From Pseudoduganella ginsengisoli (GTDB lineage Bacteria > Pseudomonadota > Gammaproteobacteria > Burkholderiales > Burkholderiaceae_D): a stretch of DNA of 64,000 bases. Below the pieces are notes generated by a model that did no database searches, had not been told where the DNA came from, and was given only the letters and a program-made list of their open reading frames with translations. Every line of letters begins with the position of its first letter. Positions within the stretch are counted from its first letter, which is position 1. The stretch spans positions 372,001 to 436,000 of the forward strand of contig NZ_WNLA01000001.1 of NCBI RefSeq assembly GCF_009720865.1. Reading direction: 5' to 3'. Shown here one piece after another: positions 43,872 through 51,612 of the stretch. Made by a program: the position numbers and the translations under genes.

Positions 43872-45749
43872 TTGAAGGAAGCGCTCACTAACCTGTTCTG
43901 GCGCATACCGCCCGCTATGGCGCGCGCAGGCATTGCCATTCCCGCGCTCATCTTGGCCTTGTGGGCGCAATGGATGTTGCCGCCGGGGAGCATGGCTTTT
44001 GCCGATGAATGGTTGCGTGACCGCTATGTGCAGTTACAACAGACGACAGCACCGGATCCACGCATTTTGCTGGTCGACATCGATGAACAAAGCATGGCGG
44101 AACTGGGCCCATGGCCATGGCCGCGCGCGCGCATGGCCGACCTGGTCGAAACCCTGCTGACCACGTACAGCGCCAAAGGTGTGGCGCTGGACATCGTATT
44201 CCAGAATGCGGCCGACGTGGAAGGCGATTTGCGCCTGGGCATGCTTGCCCAGCATGGCCCGCTGGTCTTGGCGCAGGCATTTGATTACAGCGTCATGCGC
44301 CCCTTGAATTTGCAGGAAGGCCATATCGGCGGCGCCATTGCCGGCGACCTGGCGGCAGCCGGCGCCACCGCCACCGGCTATATCGCCAACCAGGCGGCGT
44401 GGACATACGTGCCCCATATCGGCAACATCGGCTTTATACCCGATTCGGACGGCGTGCTGCGCCGGCTCCCCCTGCTGACGGCGTACCAGGACAAGTTATA
44501 TCCGGCGCTGAGCGTGGCGCTGCTGCGCTGCTGCGGCGGCGGACTATCGCCGATTCCATCCGGCATGCATCGGATTGATTACCTCCGCGACTGGTCAGCC
44601 TATACCGTGGTGTCCGCCGCCGATATCCTCAAGGAGCGCATCGTCCCCGACAGCGCCGGCGGACGGCTGGTACTGGTGGGTTCATCGTCGCTGGGCCTGG
44701 CGGACCGCGTGACGACACCGCTGGGCACCAACCGTCCGGGCCTGGGCGCCCAGGCCGCCATGCTGTCCACCTTATTGGATATGCAACAAGGCCACACTCC
44801 GGCCGCCTGGCCGGGGCGCTGGATTGCCAGCCTGTATGCGGCGCTGTGCGTGGCGGCAGCCATGTGGGCGCTGCCGCGCCTGCCCGCGGTGCTGGGCGCA
44901 GCCTTGCTGGCCGGGCTGACCGTGGCCTGGCTGGGCCTGGCCTACGTCATCACGCCGCATGACGCGCTGTTTTCTCCCGGCGGCCCGGTGGCCTGCAACC
45001 TATTCCTGCTGACGGTGGCGATCCCGTATCACTGGCAACAGACGCAGCGCCGCTCGCGCCACTTACTGGATACATTGCGTCAATATGTGGCGCCAGCCGT
45101 GGTCGAACAATTGCTGCGCAGCGATATCGACGACCCGCTGGCGCCGCGCCACCTGGAAATCACCACGTTGATTGCCGACATGGAAGGCTATACCACGCAA
45201 GTGGAATCGCTGCCTGTGGCCGATGCCGCCCAGCTGACGCGCGATTTCCTCGAATGCCTGACCGGTCCCGTGATTGCCGCTGGCGGCACGCTGGACAAAT
45301 ACACAGGCGACGGCCTGGTCGCATTCTGGGGCGCCCCGCTGCCAACGCCGGGCCATGCCGACCTGGCGCTGGACGCCGCCACCGCCATCGTGCAGCGCGT
45401 GCGTGCGTTCAGCGCAGAGCGCGAACGGATGGGACGCCCCAAATTGCGGGTGCGGATCGGCATCGACAGCGGCCCCGCGTTTGCAGGCGACTTTGGCACC
45501 GGCTTCCGCAGTATATATACTGCCGTCGGTGACAGTGTGAACACCGCGTCGCGCCTGGAAGAGGCGGCGCGCGATTATCCGCATGACATAATCATCGGCG
45601 AGGGCGCTGTCCTGCATGCGCGCCGCCACCAATTCCTGTCGCTGGGCGAACGCCAGTTGCGGGGTAAAGAAAAAACCACGACTTTGTATACGCTTGCCCC
45701 AGCACCATCTACAACATCGTCCCGCCCCGTCACGGAGTCGGCGCAATGA
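43872..45749 (+). CDS. CHASE2-domain membrane adenylate cyclase (class III)
   Basis: 625 residues. TM1 lies near residues 17-38, a CHASE2 extracytoplasmic sensor near 40-310 (ILLVDIDEQSMAELGPWPWPRARMADLV is diagnostic), and three TMs near 318-390. A class III cyclase domain runs from about 425. Metal ligands D436 (IADMEG) and D480 (KYTGDG), adenine-specifying K476 and T550 (YTAVGD), and transition-state N557 and R561 (VNTASR) are all present, so cAMP is the expected product. The start is uncertain: a TTG at 43872 gives the full protein, and an ATG at 43917 gives 610 residues. Numbers here count from the TTG. Its stop overlaps the start of the outer-membrane protein gene by 4 nt. Confidence 0.9.
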   Translation: MKEALTNLFWRIPPAMARAGIAIPALILALWAQWMLPPGSMAFADEWLRDRYVQLQQTTAPDPRILLVDIDEQSMAELGPWPWPRARMADLVETLLTTYSAKGVALDIVFQNAADVEGDLRLGMLAQHGPLVLAQAFDYSVMRPLNLQEGHIGGAIAGDLAAAGATATGYIANQAAWTYVPHIGNIGFIPDSDGVLRRLPLLTAYQDKLYPALSVALLRCCGGGLSPIPSGMHRIDYLRDWSAYTVVSAADILKERIVPDSAGGRLVLVGSSSLGLADRVTTPLGTNRPGLGAQAAMLSTLLDMQQGHTPAAWPGRWIASLYAALCVAAAMWALPRLPAVLGAALLAGLTVAWLGLAYVITPHDALFSPGGPVACNLFLLTVAIPYHWQQTQRRSRHLLDTLRQYVAPAVVEQLLRSDIDDPLAPRHLEITTLIADMEGYTTQVESLPVADAAQLTRDFLECLTGPVIAAGGTLDKYTGDGLVAFWGAPLPTPGHADLALDAATAIVQRVRAFSAERERMGRPKLRVRIGIDSGPAFAGDFGTGFRSIYTAVGDSVNTASRLEEAARDYPHDIIIGEGAVLHARRHQFLSLGERQLRGKEKTTTLYTLAPAPSTTSSRPVTESAQ

Positions 45750-46975
45750 CGCTGCGCTATAGCCGCATCATCGTGCTGCTGGCCGCGCTGCAGGCGCCCG
45801 CCCTGGCACAGCCGCCTGCAGCGCCGGCCACGCCGGTGGATCCGGCGCAAAGCATGTACGACGAAGCGCTGCGTTCGATTGCGGAAGGCCGCAAGGGCGA
45901 CGCCAGTGCCTTGCTGCAGCGTATTATTGAAGAAGTGCCGCTGCATGCGGGCGCGTGGCTGGAACTGGCGCTGCTGCAATGCAGCCTGGGCAGCGCCAAG
46001 GAAGCGGAGCGCCTGTTCACCGTCATTGAACAGCGCTTCGATCCGCCGCCAGGTATCGTGCAAGTGATTGCCGACGCCCGCAGCAATGGCTGCCACCGCC
46101 CCACCGCCTTTACCCAGTACACGGTGACCTTGTCGCGCGGCATAGACCAGAACGTTAACCAGGGTTCCACCTTGGACTTGTCCGACCACCCGGACTTGTC
46201 GCTGTCGCCGGAGTTCCGTCCCCAGCACGATCAGTACACGATGCTGTCTGGTGAATACCTGCGCGAACTGACACAAAATGGCACGCTGGGTTTTATTCAA
46301 TTGCAAGACCGGCGCAATGACACGTTGAGCAAATTCAACAACACGGCCCTGTTCTTTGGCGTGGAAACGCCTTGGAGCTGGGGCCGCTGGACCGCCCGCA
46401 CCACGGCCATGGCTGGCTACATGACCCTGGGCAGCAAGTTTTACCAGCGCCAATACCAGTTGCAGGCACGCGTGGGGCCACCCGTGCCCCTGCCCTACAG
46501 CCTGCAATTTCACGTGGTGGGCGGTATCAGCCACACCAGTTATGTGACTTTGCAGAACTTTGACGCCACCACCACGGAATTGCGCGGCCAGTTAAGCCGC
46601 CAAAACGGCGCCACTTCCGTCGTGGCCGGTATCGGCCTGCAGCGGGACCACGCAGCCACCGACCTGCGTCCCGGCGGCGACCGGCGCGGGCTTGTGGCCA
46701 ACCTGTCCTGGCGCCGCCGCTATGAAGACGGCGCAACGACTGAACTGGCGTACAGTCTGCAAAAATGGAAGGGCCAATCCGTTTACAGCGCCGGCATCTT
46801 GAATGAAACGCGTGACCAGGCCACGCACGTGTTGCGCGCCACCATGACGTGGCCGCTGACCCGCAACCAATATCTGGTCGTGGAAGGACGGCAAGTCATA
46901 AACAAGGAAAATATTCCCGTCTTTCAGTACAATAACCGCCAATTGCAACTAAGCTGGCAATGGCAGGGACTGTAA
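45746..46975 (+). CDS. Outer-membrane protein with N-terminal TPR and C-terminal beta-barrel
   Basis: 409 residues. A signal peptide (MTLRYSRIIVLLAALQAPALA) is followed by a TPR-like part (about 35-110: MYDEALRSIAEGRKGDASALLQRIIEEVPLHAGAWLELALLQCSLGSAKEAERLF). The rest alternates beta strands with aromatic ends (FIQLQDRRNDTL, YQLQARVGPP, QLQLSWQWQGL). The TPR plus barrel resembles surface-lipoprotein assembly modulators (Slam, DUF560 type), but I cannot assign it firmly. It is translationally coupled to the CHASE2 cyclase. A FecR-type gene, CHASE2 cyclase and TPR-barrel form one locus, suggesting that cell-surface status feeds cAMP synthesis. Confidence 0.78.
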   Translation: MTLRYSRIIVLLAALQAPALAQPPAAPATPVDPAQSMYDEALRSIAEGRKGDASALLQRIIEEVPLHAGAWLELALLQCSLGSAKEAERLFTVIEQRFDPPPGIVQVIADARSNGCHRPTAFTQYTVTLSRGIDQNVNQGSTLDLSDHPDLSLSPEFRPQHDQYTMLSGEYLRELTQNGTLGFIQLQDRRNDTLSKFNNTALFFGVETPWSWGRWTARTTAMAGYMTLGSKFYQRQYQLQARVGPPVPLPYSLQFHVVGGISHTSYVTLQNFDATTTELRGQLSRQNGATSVVAGIGLQRDHAATDLRPGGDRRGLVANLSWRRRYEDGATTELAYSLQKWKGQSVYSAGILNETRDQATHVLRATMTWPLTRNQYLVVEGRQVINKENIPVFQYNNRQLQLSWQWQGL

Positions 46976-47009
46976 CGTTCTGTGCACCGTCAGGACTAAT
47001 ACAGTAAAT

Positions 47010-47351
47010 ATGATGTGGGATTGGATGATGCTTGCCGGCGCCGGCCTGGCGCTCGTGGCTGGCTGCCTGGTGCCGAACCGGTGGCTGCCGGCCAATATGC
47101 CGAACGATAAATTGCTGCATTTTGCCGCGTTCGCCGGGCTGACCTTGCTGGCGCTGCGGCTGGCGCATGACCGTAATGACATCTTGCTGTGCCTGGGTGG
47201 CTTGCTGGTTGCGGGCTGGATCATTGAATGCCTGCAAAAGCTTATTCCGGACCGCAATTTTTCCTGGCCTGATATCGCTGCCAATGCAGCCGGCATTGCC
47301 GCGGCCGCCTTGTGTTCCGCCGCTTATGGCGCCATCTGTGCTGTAATCTAA
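47010..47351 (+). CDS. VanZ-like small membrane protein
   Basis: 113 residues with about four transmembrane helices. The pattern NDKLLHFAAFAGLTLLAL with the His, then IIECLQKLIPDRNFSWPDIAANAAGI, is that of the VanZ-like family (DUF2809/PF04892 type). Such proteins are inner-membrane and often sit in exopolysaccharide or envelope gene sets; the molecular role is not known. The start is the first of two ATGs at 47010 with no strong ribosome site. It lies 34 nt after the outer-membrane gene and 31 nt before the Crp-type gene on the same strand. Confidence 0.85.
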   Translation: MMWDWMMLAGAGLALVAGCLVPNRWLPANMPNDKLLHFAAFAGLTLLALRLAHDRNDILLCLGGLLVAGWIIECLQKLIPDRNFSWPDIAANAAGIAAAALCSAAYGAICAVI

Positions 47352-47382
47352 CGCATCGTCACAGCCATTTTTATCCGAGCGC

Positions 47383-48105
47383 ATGAAGCCGACCCCTCGT
47401 ACTCCTGAAGCCGACACGGCCGCAACCGAGGAACACACGTTCCAAATTCACCTGCGCAAGATCCCGCTGCTGGCCGAGTTGAACGATGATGAAATCTTGC
47501 CGGTAAAGAACAATCTGCGCATCCGCACGTATTCCAAGCGGGAGGTCGTCTTGCATAAAGGGGGCAGTGGCGATGGCCTGCTGTTCCTGCTCAGCGGCCA
47601 GCTGCAAGTGATCGACGTGACGGAAGACGGCCGTGCGATCGGCTTGCGCATGCTGGCGCCCGGCGATTTCTTTGGCGAAATCGCGCTGATTAATAACACT
47701 ACGCGCTCGGCGTCCGTCGTGGCGCTGACCGATGTGCTGGTTGGCTTCCTGCCCACGCCGATCGCCATGCATTTGTTTTCCCACAGCCCGTCCGTGGCGC
47801 GCCAGATGCTGCAACACCTGGCGCAGAAAATCCAGCGCGATTCCGAATTCCGCGCCCTGCTCAGCATTAACAACACCGCCAAGCGCATCTATACCTATCT
47901 GGCGCTGATGCAAAAGAAAAAGCCAGATGGCACCGTGGTGGAAAACTTGCCGACCCACCAAGACATTGCCAACATGATTAATACCAGCCGGGAAACCGTG
48001 ACCCGTGCGTTATTAACACTAGTACAACAAGGTATCGTGGAAAAAGAACAGCACCGGCTGGTCATCAAGAATCCGGACGCCTTGCAAAAACTGATACAAG
48101 GTTAG
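47383..48105 (+). CDS. Crp/Fnr-family regulator, probable cAMP receptor
   Basis: 240 residues. The cyclic-nucleotide domain has the phosphate-binding cassette FGEIALINNTTRSASV, with E99, R108 and S109 matching the cAMP-contacting Glu-Arg-Ser of E. coli CRP. The C-helix follows (QHLAQKIQRDSEFRAL). The winged helix-turn-helix contains THQDIANMINTSRETVTRALLTL: R203, E204 and R208 match the CRP residues that read TGTGA. There are no Cys residues, which excludes an FNR iron-sulfur sensor. Perfect TGTGA-N6-TCACA sites lie near the type I secretion and S-layer-like genes, and an adenylate cyclase gene is 1.6 kb upstream. A CRP-like function is therefore likely, though cAMP binding is not proven. Confidence 0.88.
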   Translation: MKPTPRTPEADTAATEEHTFQIHLRKIPLLAELNDDEILPVKNNLRIRTYSKREVVLHKGGSGDGLLFLLSGQLQVIDVTEDGRAIGLRMLAPGDFFGEIALINNTTRSASVVALTDVLVGFLPTPIAMHLFSHSPSVARQMLQHLAQKIQRDSEFRALLSINNTAKRIYTYLALMQKKKPDGTVVENLPTHQDIANMINTSRETVTRALLTLVQQGIVEKEQHRLVIKNPDALQKLIQG

Positions 48106-48149
48106 TGTGACAAGTTGTTAGGGCCTGCGGGAAGCCCGGCGAGCTACGC

Positions 48150-48155
48150 TATAAT
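48150..48155 (+). promoter_or_regulatory. -10 element upstream of the polysaccharide export genes
   Basis: A perfect TATAAT lies 48 nt before the permease start, in the 97-nt gap after the Crp-type gene. No clear -35 is seen. Confidence 0.45.
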
Positions 48156-48202
48156 AGCCGTCCTTTCAACTTAGGCAATGCCGCGACACGGCGCTTTTCA
48201 AA

Positions 48203-48994
48203 ATGGGCATGATGCAGGCGCTCTGGTCGTACCGGGGTTTTGTACTCGGCAGCGTTCGCCGCGAATTCGAAGCCAAATACCGCAACACCATGCTGGGCGC
48301 GGCCTGGGCGATTCTCAGCCCACTGGCCATGATCATGGTCTACACCATGATCTTTTCACAAGTCATGAAAAGCAAGTTGCCGGGCGATAGCAGCCAATAT
48401 GGCTACAGTATTTATTTGTGTGCGGGCATCCTGACTTGGGGCCTGTTTTCGGAAATCCTCGCGCGTGCCCAGAACATGTTCCTGGAAAACGCGAATTTGC
48501 TGAAAAAAGTCGCGTTCCCCCGCATTTGCCTGCCGGTCATCGTGGTGCTGAATGCGCTGACCAATTTCGCCATCATCTTTGGCCTGTTTACTATTTTCCT
48601 GTTGCTGACCGGCCAATTCCCTGGCGCCGTGTTCGCCCTGCTGCTGCCGGTCATCGGCGTGATGATGCTGCTGGCCGTGGGCCTGGGACTGGTGCTGGGC
48701 ATCTTGAATGTATTTTTCCGCGACGTCGGCCAATTCTTCACCATCTTCCTGCAATTCTGGTTCTGGCTGACGCCCATCGTCTACCCTGTTTCCATCGTGC
48801 CGCAGGAAGTGCGGGGGCTGCTGGACTTGAACCCGCTGGCCGGGCCGGTCCAGGCGTGCCAGGAGATCCTGGTGACGGGCAAGGCGCCCGCCTGGAATAC
48901 GCTGGCGCCTGCCGCACTGCTGGCGCTGCTGCTGTGCGCGCTGGGCTTGTATCTGTTCCGCTTACGGGCGGGTGAAATGGTGGATGAACTGTAA
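48203..48994 (+). CDS. wzm: Polysaccharide ABC transporter permease (Wzm type)
   Basis: 263 residues with six transmembrane helices. The ABC-2 type permease signature is clear: REFEAKYRNTMLGAAWAILSPLAMIMVYTMIF at the start and VFFRDVGQFFTIFLQFWFWLTPIVYP in the second half, as in Wzm/TagG/KpsM-like exporters. It moves an undecaprenyl-linked O-antigen or capsule chain across the inner membrane. The ATG at 48203 is followed by another at 48209; either may be used. It overlaps the ATPase gene by one base (TAATG). Confidence 0.92.
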   Translation: MGMMQALWSYRGFVLGSVRREFEAKYRNTMLGAAWAILSPLAMIMVYTMIFSQVMKSKLPGDSSQYGYSIYLCAGILTWGLFSEILARAQNMFLENANLLKKVAFPRICLPVIVVLNALTNFAIIFGLFTIFLLLTGQFPGAVFALLLPVIGVMMLLAVGLGLVLGILNVFFRDVGQFFTIFLQFWFWLTPIVYPVSIVPQEVRGLLDLNPLAGPVQACQEILVTGKAPAWNTLAPAALLALLLCALGLYLFRLRAGEMVDEL

Positions 48995-50217
48995 TGGGAG
49001 CGATCGTTGTTCAACATCTGGGTAAAGCGTACAAGCAATACCCTGCCCGCTGGTCGCGCCTGGCCGAATGGCTGCTCCCCTTCATGGGCCCGCGCCACAG
49101 CCTGAAATGGATTTTGCAAGACATCAGCTTCCATGTCGCGCCGGGCGAAGCCGTGGGCCTGATCGGCATTAACGGCGCCGGCAAGAGCACGCTGCTGAAA
49201 CTGATCACCGGCACCACCCAGCCCACCACGGGCGGCGTGCACATTGAAGGCAAAGTTGCCGCGCTGCTGGAACTGGGCATGGGTTTCCATCCGGATTTCA
49301 CGGGCCGCCAGAATGTCTACATGGCCGGCCAGCTGCTGGGCATGACGGTCGATGAAATCACGGCGCTGATGCCGGACATCGAAGCGTTCGCGGAAATCGG
49401 CGATTACATGGACCAGCCGGTGCGCGTGTATTCCAGCGGCATGCAAATGCGCGTCGCCTTCAGCGTGGCCACCGCGCGCCGCCCCGACGTCCTGATCGTT
49501 GACGAAGCGCTGTCGGTCGGCGACACGTATTTCCAGCACAAGAGCTTCGACCGCATCCGCCGCTTCCGCAACCAGGGCACGACGCTGCTGATCGTGTCGC
49601 ACGACAAGCAGGCCATCCAGTCCGTGTGCGACCGCGCCATCCTGCTAGATGGCGGCCGCCTGGCGCGCAGTGGTAATCCGGAAGAAATCATGGATTACTA
49701 CAATGCACTGATCGCCGAGCGGGAAAACCAGAACGTACAGCAATCCGTGCACGACAGCGGCAAAGTACAAACCATTTCCGGCACCGGCGAAGCGCGGGTG
49801 GCGGACATCGCGCTGTTCGATGAAAGCGGTGCACGGGCCGAAGTGGTCGACGTCGGCAGCCACTGCATCCTGCAAGTGAAAGTCCGCGTCCATGCGCCAA
49901 TTCCCCGCATGGTGCTGGGCTATATGATCAAGGACCGCCTGGGACAGCCGATGTACGGCACCAATACGCATTTGAAGGAACTGCCGCTGGACAATATGGC
50001 GCCTGGCGAAGAAGTCACTTACCGCTTCAGCTTTCCGATGAACCTGGGACCGGGTACGTATTCGGTGGCCACCGCCATCGTCAGCACGGACACCCACCTG
50101 GTCAACAATTATGAATGGCGCGACCTGGCGCTGGTATTTACGGTCATGAACATGCGCCGCCCCCACTTCGAGGGCAGCGCCTGGCTGGACCCGCACATTG
50201 AGATTCAACGCCCATGA
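48994..50217 (+). CDS. wzt: Polysaccharide ABC transporter ATPase with C-terminal glycan-binding domain (Wzt type)
   Basis: 407 residues. The ATPase covers about 1-245, with Walker A GINGAGKSTLLKL, signature YSSGMQMRVAFSVAT and Walker B VLIVDEALSVGD. The segment from about 265 to 400 (VADIALFDESG..., GYMIKDRLGQPMYGTNT..., FSFPMNLGPGTYSVATAI) is the Wzt C-terminal beta-sandwich that recognises the finished glycan end. Its presence points to an exporter requiring a capped non-reducing end. The stop overlaps the FkbM-type gene by 4 nt. Confidence 0.94.
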   Translation: MGAIVVQHLGKAYKQYPARWSRLAEWLLPFMGPRHSLKWILQDISFHVAPGEAVGLIGINGAGKSTLLKLITGTTQPTTGGVHIEGKVAALLELGMGFHPDFTGRQNVYMAGQLLGMTVDEITALMPDIEAFAEIGDYMDQPVRVYSSGMQMRVAFSVATARRPDVLIVDEALSVGDTYFQHKSFDRIRRFRNQGTTLLIVSHDKQAIQSVCDRAILLDGGRLARSGNPEEIMDYYNALIAERENQNVQQSVHDSGKVQTISGTGEARVADIALFDESGARAEVVDVGSHCILQVKVRVHAPIPRMVLGYMIKDRLGQPMYGTNTHLKELPLDNMAPGEEVTYRFSFPMNLGPGTYSVATAIVSTDTHLVNNYEWRDLALVFTVMNMRRPHFEGSAWLDPHIEIQRP

Positions 50218-51611
50218 CTTTCCTCTCTTACGCCCAGAATTTTGAAGACGTGCTGCTGTGGCGCGCGCTGGGCCACATCAAGAACGGCTTTTATATCGAC
50301 GTCGGCGCCAACGACCCGGTCGAGCATTCCGTCACCAAGGCGTTTTATGACGCCGGCTGGTGGGGCATCAATGTCGAACCGATGCCGTCGTATGTGCAAG
50401 TATTCCTGCGCGACCGTCCGCGCGACGTCAACCTGGCCATCGCGGCCGGCGCCACCGATGGCAGCATCACGCTGTACGACACGCCTGCCGTCAATGGCTG
50501 GGCCTCGGTCGACCCGGATGTCGCCGCCGCACACCGTGCGCAAGGCACCGACGTGGTGGAAACCACGGTGGCGATGCGCACGCTGGCATCGATTTGCGCC
50601 GAGCATGCGCGCGGCGATATCCACTTCCTGAAAGTCGACGTGGAAGGCTGGGAAGGCGATGTCTTGCGCGGCATGGACTTCCAGCGCTGGCGCCCGTGGG
50701 TGGTGCTGGTGGAAGCCATCCGTCCGAACAGCCAGGAGTCCGACCACGAGGACTGGGAACATTTGCTGACGCAGCACCGCTATACGTTCGCCTACTTCGA
50801 TGGCCTGAACCGCTACTACGTGGCGGAAGAACACCCGGAATTGCTGCCAGCGCTGTCGGTGCAAGCCAACGTGTTCGATGCGTTTATCAGCCGCCACCTG
50901 CACGATGCGTGGCAAAACTGCGATTCCGCATTGAAGGCTGCACAACAGGCCGATGCAGCGCGCGGCACGCTGGAACAGCGCCTGGAAGCGCTGCAAAGCC
51001 AGATCGGCCCGGCGCTGGAAGCGTTTGAAAAACTGCGCCAGGCGGACGAGCGCAAGCTGGAAGCGGAGCGCTACAGCTATCACATGGAAAAGAGCGCCAA
51101 TGATGCACGCCAGCGCATGCTGGAAGCCGTAGCGGAAGCCGATGCGCTGCGCGCACAGTTGCTGGAGGCGCAAGCCGAGGCGGCCAGCGCGAAAGAAGAA
51201 TGCGCGCAGGCGCAGGCCGAGCGCCAGGGCGCCAGCGTGTGGGGCCACAGCCTGGAGCGCCAGCTGATCGAAATCCGTTCCAGCTGGCTGTGGCGCGGCA
51301 CCGCGCCGCTGCGCTTTGTCGCGCGCCTGCGTCCGCGCGCGGCGCTGCGCGGCCTGGTGCGCAAGGTTGCCGTCAAGGCGGCCAGCAACGAGCGCGTGCG
51401 CCGTATCGCGTTGAAGGCGCTGGCGCGCTTCCCCGCGCTGGAAAGCAAAGTGAAAAGCCGTGTCAGTGCCGTCATCAATCCGCCGGCGCCGGCACTGTCC
51501 ACGGTGCGCGTGGCGGAAGTACCGCCGCACCTGATGAATTTGAGCGGCACCGCGCGTACCGTGCTGGCCGACCTGCAGCGCTTGCGCGCTGCCACCACCG
51601 TAGCGAAATAA
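50214..51611 (+). CDS. FkbM-family methyltransferase fused to a coiled coil
   Basis: 465 residues. The N-terminal SAM-binding FkbM domain (about 1-225) has FYIDVGANDPVEHSVTKAFYDAGWWGINVEPMP and FLKVDVEGWEGDVLRG. Residues about 240-345 form a Glu/Ala/Gln coiled coil, like the molecular rulers that couple chain capping to length in WbdD-type systems. A basic C-terminal segment (about 360-430) follows. The gene is directly after wzt and 1 nt before the glycosyltransferase. I infer that it methylates the non-reducing end of the exported glycan, signalling to the Wzt C-terminal domain. No kinase domain as in WbdD is seen. Confidence 0.85.
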   Translation: MTFLSYAQNFEDVLLWRALGHIKNGFYIDVGANDPVEHSVTKAFYDAGWWGINVEPMPSYVQVFLRDRPRDVNLAIAAGATDGSITLYDTPAVNGWASVDPDVAAAHRAQGTDVVETTVAMRTLASICAEHARGDIHFLKVDVEGWEGDVLRGMDFQRWRPWVVLVEAIRPNSQESDHEDWEHLLTQHRYTFAYFDGLNRYYVAEEHPELLPALSVQANVFDAFISRHLHDAWQNCDSALKAAQQADAARGTLEQRLEALQSQIGPALEAFEKLRQADERKLEAERYSYHMEKSANDARQRMLEAVAEADALRAQLLEAQAEAASAKEECAQAQAERQGASVWGHSLERQLIEIRSSWLWRGTAPLRFVARLRPRAALRGLVRKVAVKAASNERVRRIALKALARFPALESKVKSRVSAVINPPAPALSTVRVAEVPPHLMNLSGTARTVLADLQRLRAATTVAK

Positions 51612-51612
51612 T

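Noticed and set aside
47383..48105. FNR-type oxygen sensor
   Set aside because: The protein has no Cys for an iron-sulfur cluster and keeps the cAMP-pocket Arg-Ser and the Arg-Glu-x-x-x-Arg recognition helix of CRP.
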